In this document: piece after piece, positions 43,627 through 53,198 of the stretch
Layout of the letters: each line of letters starts with the position of its first letter
How positions within the stretch are numbered: the first letter of the stretch is position 1
Assembly (NCBI GenBank): GCA_963765555.1
Contig: CAVXWX010000004.1
Location: 248,001-312,000, forward strand
Length of the DNA: 64,000 bases
Source of the DNA: JL08 sp963765555
GTDB lineage: Bacteria; Pseudomonadota; Alphaproteobacteria; Rhodobacterales; Rhodobacteraceae
Direction of reading: 5' to 3'
Translations under genes and position numbers: made by a program
The notes under the pieces: model-generated
What the model was told of the DNA's origin: nothing
The model's input: the letters and a program-made list of their open reading frames with translations, nothing else
Databases searched by the model: none

Positions 43627-44502
43627 CTAAGCGACATGGCGCAATTGAACACGCGGGGTGATCCCCAGAGCGTGGCACACATCGCGCGTTAGGTCGGGCC
43701 GGTTCAGCGTGTAGAAATGCAACGCGGCGACACCGTTTTCCAGCAAAGTGTCGCACAATTCGGTGCACACGGCGGTGGCCAGCAGATCGGCGCGGTTGTC
43801 GCGCGTGGCTTTTTCGAATGCGGAATCGAGCCATGCGGGAACGGACGTGCCACAGCGCTGGGCAAACTTGCGCGCGCCGGACCAGTTTTCGATCGGCAGG
43901 ATGCCGGGGGTGATCGGCGCGGTGATGCCGGCATCGGCGCAGGCATCGCGGAACCGCAGGAATGTGTCGGCCTCGAAAAAGAACTGGGTGATCGCGCTGT
44001 TGGCACCGGCGTCGATCTTGCGCTTCAGCCAATCGATATTGGCGGCCATATCGGCGGCTTCGGGGTGTTTTTCCGGATAGGCCCCGACGCGGATGTTGAA
44101 TGTTCCGGTGATCGCCAATGCGCTGATCAGGTCACAGACGTTGTCGAACCCGTCCGGGTGAGGAATGAATTTATCGGACCCTTTGGGCGGATCGCCCCGC
44201 AGGGCGACAATGTCGGACACGCCCGCAGCGGCAAAATCGGCCGCAATTTGCAGGGTTTCGGCGCGGGTGGCATCCACACAGGTCAGGTGTGCGGCCACGT
44301 TCAGGCCGGAGGCTTTGTGCAGCGTGGCCACGGCATCGCGGGTCAGATCGCGCGTGGTGCCGCCTGCGCCATAGGTGACGGACACGAACTCCGGTTCCAG
44401 CGGGGCAAGGGATTGCACCGTGTCCCACAGGCGGAACGATCCGGCCAGATCTTTGGGCGGAAAGAATTCGAACGAAACGGCAGGCAGCGTGCGATGTGTC
44501 AT
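43627..44502 (-). CDS. metF: methylenetetrahydrofolate reductase
   Basis: A 291-residue TIM-barrel flavoenzyme. It has the N-terminal VSFEFFPPKD with the catalytic Glu, FVSVTYGAGGTTRDLT, AHLTCVDATR, DIVALRGDPPKG and the FFFEADTFLRF segment. It reduces methylene-THF to methyl-THF for methionine synthesis. It is divergent from a MetR-type regulator, with a MetR-like box in the gap. The length equals that of E. coli MetF. Confidence 0.95.
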   Translation of the reverse strand: MTHRTLPAVSFEFFPPKDLAGSFRLWDTVQSLAPLEPEFVSVTYGAGGTTRDLTRDAVATLHKASGLNVAAHLTCVDATRAETLQIAADFAAAGVSDIVALRGDPPKGSDKFIPHPDGFDNVCDLISALAITGTFNIRVGAYPEKHPEAADMAANIDWLKRKIDAGANSAITQFFFEADTFLRFRDACADAGITAPITPGILPIENWSGARKFAQRCGTSVPAWLDSAFEKATRDNRADLLATAVCTELCDTLLENGVAALHFYTLNRPDLTRDVCHALGITPRVQLRHVA

Positions 44503-44549
44503 GATGGGATACCTTTGTTGGTTGACCCCTTGTGACAGCGCACCGAGTG

Positions 44550-44562
44550 TGAGACAATTTCA
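44550..44562. promoter_or_regulatory. putative MetR binding box between metF and metR
   Basis: TGAGACAATTTCA matches the MetR consensus TGAA-N5-TTCA at seven of eight fixed positions. It is placed 48 bases before the metF start and 37 before metR. The consensus is from enterobacteria, so use in this organism is inferred. Confidence 0.5.
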
Positions 44563-44598
44563 TAATATTCAAGTATAACATGAGTGGGATTTGTAATC

Positions 44599-45504
44599 AT
44601 GCACATCGAATTCCGGCATCTGCGCACCATCAAGGCCATCCATGAAGCGGGCGGGCTGGCCCGCGCGGCAGAGCAGTTGCATATCACCCAGTCGGCCCTG
44701 TCGCACCAGATCAAGGGGTTGGAGGATCAGACGGGGGTGGAATTGTTTATCCGCCGCTCCAAACCGATGAAACTGTCGGCGGCGGGGTTGCGGCTGTTAC
44801 GGCTGGCGGAACAGGTGTTGCCGCAGGTCGAAGCGTTGCAGCACGAATTTGCCAATCTGCGCGGAGGCACCACGGGGCGGTTGCACATCGCGATCGAATG
44901 CCATGCCTGTTTCGAATGGCTGTTTCCGGTGCTGGAAGAATTCCGCAAACGCTGGCCGGATGTGGATGTGGATATCCGCCCCGGTCTGGCGTTTGATGCG
45001 ATGCCCGCGCTGGACAAGGAAGAGGTTGATCTGGTCGTGTCGTCCGATCCTGAAGACCTGACCGGCGTGGATTTTGTTGAACTGTTTGATTATGCGCCGG
45101 TTTTTGTGGCCTCATCCGCGCATCCGCTGGCGCAAAAACCCTATGTCGAGGCCGAGGATTTTCGCGGCCAGACGCTGATCACCTATCCGGTGGAACGCAC
45201 GCGTCTGGATGTGTTTTCACAGTTGCTGATCCCCGCCAAGGTCGAACCGGCCGCGATCCGTCAGGTGGAACTGACGGCGGTGATCTTGTTGCTTGTGGCG
45301 TCAAACCGCGGTGTTTCGGTTCTGCCCGATTGGGTCGTGCGCGAGGTGAAATACAATTCCGATTATGTGACCCGCCCGCTGACGGAAAAGGGGATCACCC
45401 GCCGCCTGTTTGCGGCTGTGCGCAGCGATGACCGCACAAAGCCCTATATGGCCGATCTGATCCGGCTGGCGCGGGTCGAAGCGCGCAAATTGCAGGCGGT
45501 CTAG
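44599..45504 (+). CDS. metR: LysR family regulator MetR
   Basis: A 301-residue LysR-type protein starting MHIEFRHLRTIKAI. The helix-turn-helix has GGLARAAEQLHITQSALSHQ, and the effector domain has the MetR-like features LHIAIECHACFEWLFPVLEEF and VDLVVSSDPEDL. MetR activates methionine genes with homocysteine as co-effector. Divergence from metF supports the name. The ATG at 44599 is chosen over an in-frame upstream ATG at 44584 because family N-termini begin at MHIE. Confidence 0.92.
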   Translation: MHIEFRHLRTIKAIHEAGGLARAAEQLHITQSALSHQIKGLEDQTGVELFIRRSKPMKLSAAGLRLLRLAEQVLPQVEALQHEFANLRGGTTGRLHIAIECHACFEWLFPVLEEFRKRWPDVDVDIRPGLAFDAMPALDKEEVDLVVSSDPEDLTGVDFVELFDYAPVFVASSAHPLAQKPYVEAEDFRGQTLITYPVERTRLDVFSQLLIPAKVEPAAIRQVELTAVILLLVASNRGVSVLPDWVVREVKYNSDYVTRPLTEKGITRRLFAAVRSDDRTKPYMADLIRLARVEARKLQAV

Positions 45505-46542
45505 GCGATTTTCACCAGTTGTTTTCCTTTGTTCGTGCCCTCTAGCAATCCGATGAACGCAGCGGGTGCGTTTTCCAGACCGTCGGTGATGTCTTCCAGA
45601 TAGGCAATGTCGCCCTTGGCGACCTTTGGTCCGACCTCGGCCAGAAAGGTGGGCAACCGGTCCCAATGGTTCGAGATGATAAAGCCGTTGATCGACATGA
45701 ACTTGGTCAGGGCCGCGCTCCACAGGGCGGGCACGGTCAAGCCGGCCGCGGGCGCGTTGGCCCCCATGCCGCCCGCATTGTACCAGCTGATCATCCCGCA
45801 GATCGGGATGCGCGCGTGGTTGTTCAGCAGGGGGAAAACGGCCTCAAGCACCTTGCCGCCGACATTTTCGAAATAGATATCCACGCCATCGGGGCAGTGG
45901 GCCGCCAGTGCCTTGCGCAAGTCCGATGCGGTATCAAATGCGCGGTGATCCACGCAGGCGTCAAAGCCGAATGTATCGACGGCCAGTGCGCATTTTTCGG
46001 GGCCGCCGGCAATGCCCACAGCGCGAAGCCCCAGCGATTTGGCCAGTTGCCCCACCATCGACCCCACAGGGCCGGTGGCCGCCGCGACCACCAGTGTTTC
46101 GCCCTTTTTCGGGCGTCCATATTCCATCAGCCCGTGCCAGCCGGTGAACCCCGGCATCCCCAGCACGCCCAGGGCGGTGGTGATCGGGCCGTGGGCGGGA
46201 TCAAGTTTCATCAGGGTGGCGGCAGGAAGCACGGCATGGGTGGCCCAGCCCAGCATTCCCATAACGAAATCGCCGGGTTCGAACTGGGCGCTGTTGGAGG
46301 CAACCACTTCGCCGACGCCGCCGCCTTCCATTTTGCCATCGACAGGGATCGGTGCGACATAGGATTTATTGTCGCCCATGCGGCCGCGCATATAGGGATC
46401 AAGGGAGATATATTGCACTTTGATCAGCACCTCGCCCTTGCCGGGGTCGGGCATGGGCTGTGATTTCAAGGCGGAAGTTTTCGGCAGTGGGCGCGCCGCC
46501 GGGACGGCTGGCAAGCGCGATCTGGTGCATCTGTTCGGGCAT
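45501..46542 (-). CDS. NADP-dependent medium-chain oxidoreductase (CurA/LTB4 reductase-like; frameshifted)
   Basis: About 346 residues when repaired. The start MPEQMHQIALASRPGGAPTA at 46542 is in one frame, and the remaining protein from QPMPDPGKGEVLIKVQYISL on is in another; the switch is near 46,458 and equals one extra base. The zinc-free MDR fold has DPYMRGRMGD, the Rossmann motif AAATGPVGSMVGQLAK, and YFENVGGKVLEAV. Such enzymes reduce alkenal or alkenone double bonds with NADPH (2-alkenal reductases, CurA, leukotriene B4 dehydrogenases). The natural substrate is not deducible. It is convergent with and overlaps metR by four bases. Confidence 0.86.
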
Positions 46543-46721
46543 GAGAGACTCCTGTGCGATATTTGCCAGCAGTGTTGACCGGATGGCCCCTGATCGCAAG
46601 CGCGTGCGGCGTGACGCGGCGGCGGTTTGCGCGCGCGTGGATGGTCTGGCGTTCTCGGCCCTTGGCAAGCGGGGTTTGCGCGCGTATACGCGCGGCCTGA
46701 CGTGACAGGAGAACCCCGAAA

Positions 46722-47509
46722 ATGGTCGGCAGCGCCAATCTGAACATCATGATGAAAACGGCCCGCAAGGCCGGCCGTGCCCTGGCCAAGGATTTTCGCG
46801 AGGTCGAGAACCTGCAAGTGTCGATGAAAGGCGCGGGCGATTTTGTATCCAAAGCCGATATCGCCGCAGAAAAGATCATCAAGGACGAACTGATGGGCGC
46901 GCGGCCCACCTATGGCTGGCTGGCCGAAGAAGGTGGCGCAGAAGAGGGTGTGGACCCGACGCGCCGCTGGATCGTGGACCCGCTGGACGGGACGACCAAC
47001 TTTTCTGCACGGCTTGCCGCATTGGGCGGTATCGATCGCGCTGGAACACAAGGGCCAGATCGTGGCGGGCGTGGTCTATGACGCGTCCAAGGACGAATTG
47101 TTCTTTGCCGAAAAAGGCGCCGGCGCGTGGATGAACGAAACCCGTTTGCGGGTATCGGGGCGCAGCCGGATGATCGAATGTATTTTTGCAACCGGATTGC
47201 CCTTTGGCGGGCGCGCGGATTTGCCGGATACGCTTAAGGATCTGGCGCGGGTCTTGCCCGCGTGTGCGGGTGTGCGCCGGTTCGGGTCTGCTGCGCTGGA
47301 TCTGGCTTATGTGGCGGCGGGCCGGTATGACGGGTTCTGGGAACGCAGGCTGAACGCCGTGGGACATGGCGGCGGGCCTTTTGATCGTGCGCGAGGCGGG
47401 CGGTCTGGTTGAGCCGCTGAACCCCAAGGGCGACATTCTGGAAGATGGCGAGATTATCTGCGCCAACGAGCCGATTTTTTCCAGCTTTGCAAAAGTGATC
47501 CGCGGCTAA
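46722..47509 (+). CDS. suhB: inositol monophosphatase family protein (SuhB-like; two frameshifts)
   Basis: About 262 residues when repaired. Motifs in order: FVSKADIAAEKIIKDEL, WLAEEGGAEE with the metal-binding Glu, WIVDPLDGTTNF as motif A, FAEKGAGAWMNE, RFGSAALDLAYVAAGRYDGF and LNAWDMAAGLLIV-like motif B. One extra T in the run after ACCAAC (about 47,000) and one extra G after AACGCC (about 47,360) break the frame. The stop is at 47507-47509 after SSFAKVIRG. The family hydrolyses inositol phosphates; SuhB also acts with the antitermination complex. It is flanked by the oxidoreductase and rhomboid genes. Confidence 0.87.
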
Positions 47510-47529
47510 ACCGTCTTTCTGCTGTGATG

Positions 47530-48276
47530 CTACCTGCGCCGCACCTTGGGAATGCGGCTGGGGCTGAACTTGTATCTGGCCTCGGGATGGGGCGGGTGGC
47601 CGTCGGTTTCGTACCAGAACGCTGCCGCCCCGCCAAAGCCACAGCGGCAGTGTCAGCACGGCTCCGACGACAAAACCGCCCGCATGCGCCCAGTACGCGA
47701 CGCCGCCGACTTCGGGATCGGACAGGATCGCGCCGACGAACTGCATCGCGAACCATAGCGCCAGCATGATCCATGCCGGGATCGGGAAGATGCGGAAAAA
47801 GATCACGATGATCAGCAGGATATCAACCCGTGCCTTGGGGAACAGCAAAAGATATCCGCCCATGACCCCCGCAATCGCGCCCGAGGCCCCGACCGCGGGC
47901 ACCATCGACCCGGTGCCCGACAGAATGTGAACTAGCACCCGCGCCAAGGCCGCAGACAACGTAGAAGATGAGAGAACGGGATATGGCCCATTTCGTCTTC
48001 CAGATTGTCGCCGAAAATCCATAGAAACAGCATGTTGCCGGCCAGATGCATCCAGCTGCCGTGCAGGAACATCGAACTGACCAAGGTCATCGTAGTTTTC
48101 GCCATTGCGCGACAAGGCCGGGGATCATCGCCCAGTTGATGTAGAACGCGTTGATGGCGCGCGCTATCGTTCAGCAGGCCCGCATAGCTGAGGAAGATGC
48201 CGATGTTCAGCACCATCAGGGCATAGGTCACAAAGGGCATGCGCCCCGAAGGATTATGATCTCGGATCGGAAACAT
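47530..48276 (-). pseudogene. rhomboid family intramembrane serine protease (several frameshifts)
   Basis: About 248 residues when repaired. The start MFPIRDHNPSGRMPFVTYA leads to SSMFLHGSWMHLAGNMLFLW with the rhomboid helix 2 histidine region. After a break near 47,940-48,150 come GASGAIAGVMGGYLLL with the catalytic serine and AYWAHAGGFVVGAVL with the catalytic histidine. The conserved tail ETDGHPPHPEARYKF and RIPKVRRR lies in a third frame and stops at 47530-47532. At least three single-base shifts occur in 750 bases, but every conserved block is intact. A read error is therefore more likely than decay. The protease cleaves membrane proteins within the bilayer. Confidence 0.8.
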
Positions 48277-48370
48277 GCGCGCACGCTGGTCATAAAGTGC
48301 GCGGTGGTCAAGCCTTTGTTCTGGCGCAGGGAAATGTGATCCCGGCAGGGTGCGGGATCACAATGCGCGT

Positions 48371-51300
48371 TCAGGCGGCCCCCCCGAGAAGGGCGGTGTT
48401 GCCGCCGGCGGCTGTGGTATCGACACAGACATGCCGTTCTGCGCGAACGCGGGCCAGATCCGGCAGGCCGGTGATCAACGGGATGATCGGCCCGTCACGC
48501 TTTGCCAGCGCCTGTTCTATGGCGCGCGCTGTTGTGTCATCGCCCCACCACACGACGCCGGAAATGCCGTAGAGAAAGGTCAGTGCCTGCGGTGCAATCT
48601 GCCCTGTGGCCTTGATCGGCGACGCCGCCCAAGGCAGTGATCGCAGCCGCCTGTTTTTCTGCGGCGGCCTCACCCGGCCCCATGCACAGCAAGGGTGCCC
48701 GCGCCGAAGTGCTGAGCCGGTTGGATTCGCCTGTTGGCCCCGGCAAGGTCAGTGTTTCTATCGCGTGGTTGGGTGCAACCGGCGATGCTGAGTGCGCCGA
48801 TATCCATATCGGATGTCCACGCGCCATCGCTTTTTTGTACGTCCGGCGCGCCAAAGCGCGGCAGATAATGCGGGCCGCCCGCCTTGGGGCCGGTGCCGGA
48901 CAGGCCTTCGCCGCCAAAGGGCTGGCTGCCGACAATCGCGCCGATCTGGTTGCGGTTGACATAGATGTTGCCCGCATGGATCCGATCGGACACATGTCTG
49001 CACACGGTCGTCGATGCGGGTGTGCAGGCCGAAGGTCAGGCCGTAGCCGGTGGCATTGATGTCGTCGATCACCTTGTCCAGATCGCCGGACTTGAAGGTC
49101 GCGAGATGCAGGACGGGGCCGAAGATTTCACGTTCCAGATCGCGCGATGCCGTTGACCCGGATCAGGCGTGGGGGCGATGAAATGTGCCACCGTCGGGCG
49201 CACCCATTTCCTTGATCACGCGGCCGTCGGCGCGCGGCTTTGGCGATATGTTCAAGCGATACCGGCCTGCGCGGTGGCATCGATCACCGGCCCGCTGTCG
49301 GTGGACAGATGCCACGGATCGCCCAGCGCAGTTCATCCATCGCGCCGTTCAGCATTTTCAGAAAGCTGTCGGCGATGTCGTCCTGCACATAAAGGCAGCG
49401 CAGCGCCGAACAGCGCTGGCCTGCGGACTGGAACGCGCTTTCGATGATGCGCGCACCGCCTGTTCGGGCAGGGCGGTGCTGTCGACGATCATCGCGTTCA
49501 GCCCGCCGGTTTCCGCAATCAGCGGCGTGCCGGGGGCGCAGATGTTCGGCCATGGCGGCGCGGATGTTCAGGGCCGTTGCGGTTGAGCCGGTGAAGGCCA
49601 CACCGTTGATGCGCGGATCAGAGGTGAGCGCGGCGCCGACATCGCCCGCACCGGGCAACAGTTGCAGCGCAGTGCGCGGCACGCCCGCGCGATGCAGCAG
49701 CGCAATCGCGCAAATGCGCAATCAGCGGCGTTTGTTCGGCTGGTTTGGCCAGCACAGCATTGCCTGCGGCCAGCGCCGCCGCGATCTGGCCGGTAAAGAT
49801 CGCCAGCGGAAAGTTCCACGGGCTGAATGCAGGTGAACAGGCCCGCGCGCCGGGGTGGCGGGCGCGTTGGCGCCGCGTAATAGCGCAGGAAATCCACCGC
49901 TTCGCGCAGTTCGGCCACGCAATCGGGCAGGGATTTGCCCGCCTCGCGCGCCAGAAGGGCGAAAAGTTCGCCAAAATTTGCTTCGTAAAGGTCGGCGGCG
50001 CGCGTTCAAGGATTGCGCCGCGTGTCGCCAGGATCGGCCGCCCAGGGCTGTGCGGAAGACAAGGCGGTTTCGATGTCTCTTGTGCTGGCGGTCGGCCACT
50101 GTGCCGGCGGCTGTCGCTGTGATCGGCGGGGTTCAGGATGTCACTGCGGCTTTTGCGGCTTTGCATCTGCGGCCAGCAGCGGCGCCGCCTGCCATTTGTG
50201 CGATTTGAACGGCGCGCGTGCGGTTTCGATCGCGGCCAGCGTGGGCGTGTGGGTCAGATCCAACCCTTTGGAATTGGGGCGTTCGGGTTGATAAAGATCG
50301 GGGCCGGTGGGCAGACGGGATAGTTTTGCGTGCCCAGTTGGTCAAACGGGTCTGCCGCGACCACTTCGGGGGGCACATCTTCATCGACGATCTGGTTGAC
50401 GAAGAACTGGTTTGCGCCGTTTTCCAGCAGGCGGCGCACCAGATAGGCCAGCAGATCGCTATGCGCGCCGACGGGCGCGTAGATGCGGCAGCGGGTTTCG
50501 TCGGCTTGACAGCACGATGTCATGCAGTGCTTCGCCCATGCCGTGCAGGCGCTGGAATTCAAACGTTGTCCTTGTCCGTCGGCCATGTGCAGGATGGCGG
50601 CGACGGTGTGCGCGTTATGGGTGGCGAATTGCGGATAGATCCGGTCGGTCATGCCCAGCAGTTTGCGGGCGTTGGCGATATAGCTGACATCGGTGCGCCG
50701 CCTTTGGCGGTGAAGACCGGAAAGCCGTCGATCGCCTTCGACCTGCGCGCGCTTGATTTCGGTGTCCCAATAGGCGCCTTTCACCAGCCGGACCATGATC
50801 TTGCGGTCGAGCCGCGTGGCCATATCGTAAAGCGCAGTCGATCACCAGAACCGGCGCGCGGGCCATAGGCCTGCACCACGACGCCGAAACCGTCCCATCC
50901 GGCCAGGGCGGGCTCGGCCAGCACGGCCTCGATCACGTCAAGCGACAGCGACAGGCGGTCGGCCTCTTCCGCGTCGATGTTCAGACCCATGCCTGCCGAT
51001 TTTGCCAACAGCGCCAAGGACCGCAGGCGCGGGCACCAGTTCGGCCATCACGCGGTCTTCCTGTGCGACTTCATAGCGCGGATGCAGGGCCGAGAGTTTG
51101 ACCGAAATGCCGGGATTGTCGCGGATATCCGTCGTGGGTGCAGGCGGTCGGCAATGGCGGTAATCGCGCGGCGAATAGGCGAGGTGATAGCGCTTGCGCG
51201 TCGCGCTTCGGTGCGCGCGGCTTCGCCCAGCATGTCATAGCTGTAGGTATAGCCCTTGGCCTCCATCCTGGCGGCGCGTTTCATCGCCGATGTGATGCTT

Positions 51301-51830
51301 TCGCCCAGCACGAACTGGCGGCCCATTTCCTTCATCGCGCGGGCCACGGCGGTGCGGATCACCGGTTCGCCCAGACGTTTAACAGCGCGCGCGCAGATGG
51401 CCGACGAGGCCGGGCTTTTCATCCTCCAGCACGCGCCCTGTCAGCATCAGCGCCCAGGTCGAGGCATTGACCAGCGACGAGGTGGAATGGCCCAGATGCT
51501 TGCCCCAGTCCGACGGCGCGATCTTGTCTTCGATCAGCGCATCGATGGTGTCGGCATCCGGCACCCGCAACAGCGCCTCGGCCAGACACATCAGCGCAAT
51601 GCCTTCGTCGGTGCGACAGCCCGTATTCGGCCAGAAACACCTCCATCAGGCCCGGGGCGGAATGGCTGCGGATGCTGCGCACCAGATCCCGCGGCCTGCG
51701 CGCAGATTTCGCTGCGGTCGGCCTGCGACAGAGATGCGGTTTTGATCAATGCATCAAGAACGGGGCCTTGTGCGGTGTAGGTCAGGGTATCCAACGCCAT
51801 ACGGCGGGCATGTTCGGGCGCGCGGTTCAT
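48371..51830 (-). pseudogene. putA: bifunctional proline dehydrogenase / L-glutamate semialdehyde dehydrogenase (about 20 frameshifts)
   Basis: Roughly 1,150 codons of PutA spread over all three minus-strand frames. In order: MNRAPEHARRMALDTLTYTA at the start, IEDKIAPSDWGKHLGHSTSS, EAKGYTYSYDMLGEAARTEA, AEEADRLSLSLDV and RKIMVRLVKGAYWDTEIKRA (proline dehydrogenase barrel). Then come PWNFPLAIFTGQIAAALAAG, RINGVAFTGSTATAL, SAGQRCSALRCLYVQDDIAD (aldehyde dehydrogenase with the catalytic cysteine) and GAIVGSQPFGGEGLSGTGPK near the end. The enzyme oxidises proline to glutamate at the membrane. Where checked, breaks are single extra bases, for example between TTT and ATC of GGTFIAP. Codons between breaks are undamaged, so the break pattern suggests base-calling errors. 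It is divergent from its Lrp regulator. Confidence 0.85.
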
Positions 51831-51934
51831 CACAGTCTCCAGAAGTTTGCGCTAGTATATCGCAGGTTTCGCGGGCAGATTGGCTGAAGATAGGGTGAGG
51901 GGGCAGTTTTGTCCTGAAAAAGGGAGGCTTTGCA

Positions 51935-52412
51935 ATGCAATTGGACTTGGTTGATCTGGACCGGTTTGACCGCGCGATTGTACAGGTCTTATCGGGCGAC
52001 GGGCGGATGTCGATCACCGATCTGGCCACGCGAATCGGGTTGTCGAAATCACCGACGCAGGCGCGGTTGCGTCGGCTGGAAGACGCGGGAATTATCATCG
52101 GCTATCGGGCGCTGGTTGATCCGATCCGGCTGGGGCTGGATCACGTGGCCTTTGTCGAAGTGCGCCTGAGCGATACGCGCGAGGCGGCGCTTTCGGCGTT
52201 CAACGCCGCTGTGGCCAAATTGCCCGAGGTGGAACAGGCCCATATGATCGCCGGGTAATTTCGATTATCTGCTGAAGGTACGGACACGGTCCATGGCAGA
52301 TTACCGTGCGGTTCTGGGCGAAAAAATATCGACCTTGCCGCATGTGGCGGGAACATCGACCTATGTGGCGATGCAGGCCGTGAAGGAAAACGGAATGGGC
52401 GAACTGGCATAG
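51935..52412 (+). CDS. putR: Lrp-type proline dehydrogenase regulator PutR (frameshifted)
   Basis: About 158 residues when repaired. The N-terminal helix-turn-helix has DRFDRAIVQVLSGDGRMSIT and RIGLSKSPTQARLRRLEDAG. The RAM domain has VAFVEVRLSDTREAAL and PEVEQAHMIAG, where an extra G in a GGG run at about 52,255 creates an early stop. The other frame continues NFDYLLKVRTRSMADYRAVL and ends GMGELA at 52412. The position divergent from putA, 104 bases apart, is the classic putR-putA arrangement: proline-dependent activation of putA. Confidence 0.88.
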
Positions 52413-52477
52413 CCGGTGCGCGGCATTGTGATCATTGCAGGCTTGACGCAGGGCCAAGCGGCGCCATTCTTGGTGCC

Positions 52478-53032
52478 ATGAAACATTTGCTAACTGCCGC
52501 CCTTGTCCTGTCACCCGCGCTGACGCTGGCCTGTCCGCCGGTGCCCGACACATCGGAACGCATGGCCGAACTGGTGGCGCAGGCCAACGACGCCAAGACG
52601 GAAATGGCGGGCAGCGATATTGGCCGTGAAATGTGGAAAATCTGGGCGGATGCGCCGGACCAGCAGGCCCAGGCCATTCTTGATCGCGGCATGTCCAAGC
52701 GGGCAGGGTATGATTTTCTGGGTGCAATTGCCGATTTTGAAACCCTGATTGAATACTGCCCAGACTACGCCGAAGGCTACAACCAACGCGCGTTCGCCTA
52801 TTTCCTTAGCGGCGCTTTTGAAAAAGCACTGGCCGATCTGGACCGTACATTGGAATTGCGCCCCGACCATGTGGCCGCATTGGCGGGGCGCGCGCTAAGC
52901 CTGATGCAGCTGGGCCGACTGGACGAGGCGCGCACCGATCTGCGCGCCGCGTTGGAGTTGAACCCGTGGTTGTCCGAACGCGCGTTGCTGGCCCCCGGTG
53001 GCCCGCTGGAACCGCAAGGCGACGATATCTGA
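52478..53032 (+). CDS. secreted tetratricopeptide-repeat protein
   Basis: A 184-residue protein with a signal peptide (about 1-19, LLTAALVLSPALTLAC). The cysteine at the end makes a lipoprotein possible, although the LTLAC box is only approximate. Three TPR units follow: AGYDFLGAIADFETLIEYCP, AEGYNQRAFAYFLSGAFEKA and HVAALAGRALSLMQLGRLDE. TPR proteins assemble complexes; the partner is unknown. It is a single gene directly before tRNA-Leu. Confidence 0.87.
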   Translation: MKHLLTAALVLSPALTLACPPVPDTSERMAELVAQANDAKTEMAGSDIGREMWKIWADAPDQQAQAILDRGMSKRAGYDFLGAIADFETLIEYCPDYAEGYNQRAFAYFLSGAFEKALADLDRTLELRPDHVAALAGRALSLMQLGRLDEARTDLRAALELNPWLSERALLAPGGPLEPQGDDI

Positions 53033-53090
53033 TTTTGCAGCCCCTGCACCGCTTTACACCGCGTCTTTAGCCGCTATTGTCCGCGCGCTG

Positions 53091-53176
53091 GCCCACGTGG
53101 TGGAATGGTAGACACAAGAGACTTAAAATCTCTGGGCCGAAAGGCCGTGCCGGTTCGAGTCCGGCCGTGGGTACCA
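53091..53176 (+). tRNA. tRNA-Leu (UAA)
   Basis: An 86-base class II tRNA including an encoded CCA. The acceptor GCCCACG pairs with CGTGGGT, the anticodon arm is GAGACTTAAAATCTC with anticodon TAA, the variable arm is GGGCCGAAAGGCCGT, and the T arm is GCCGGTTCGAGTCCGGC. Confidence 0.97.
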
Positions 53177-53198
53177 GCAGGTGACAGGGGGCGTAGAT

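Noticed and set aside
48371..51830. putA as a genuinely decayed pseudogene
   Set aside because: The breaks are single-base changes without the substitutions or internal stops that accompany decay. It is kept under the pseudogene type only because the frame is broken as given.
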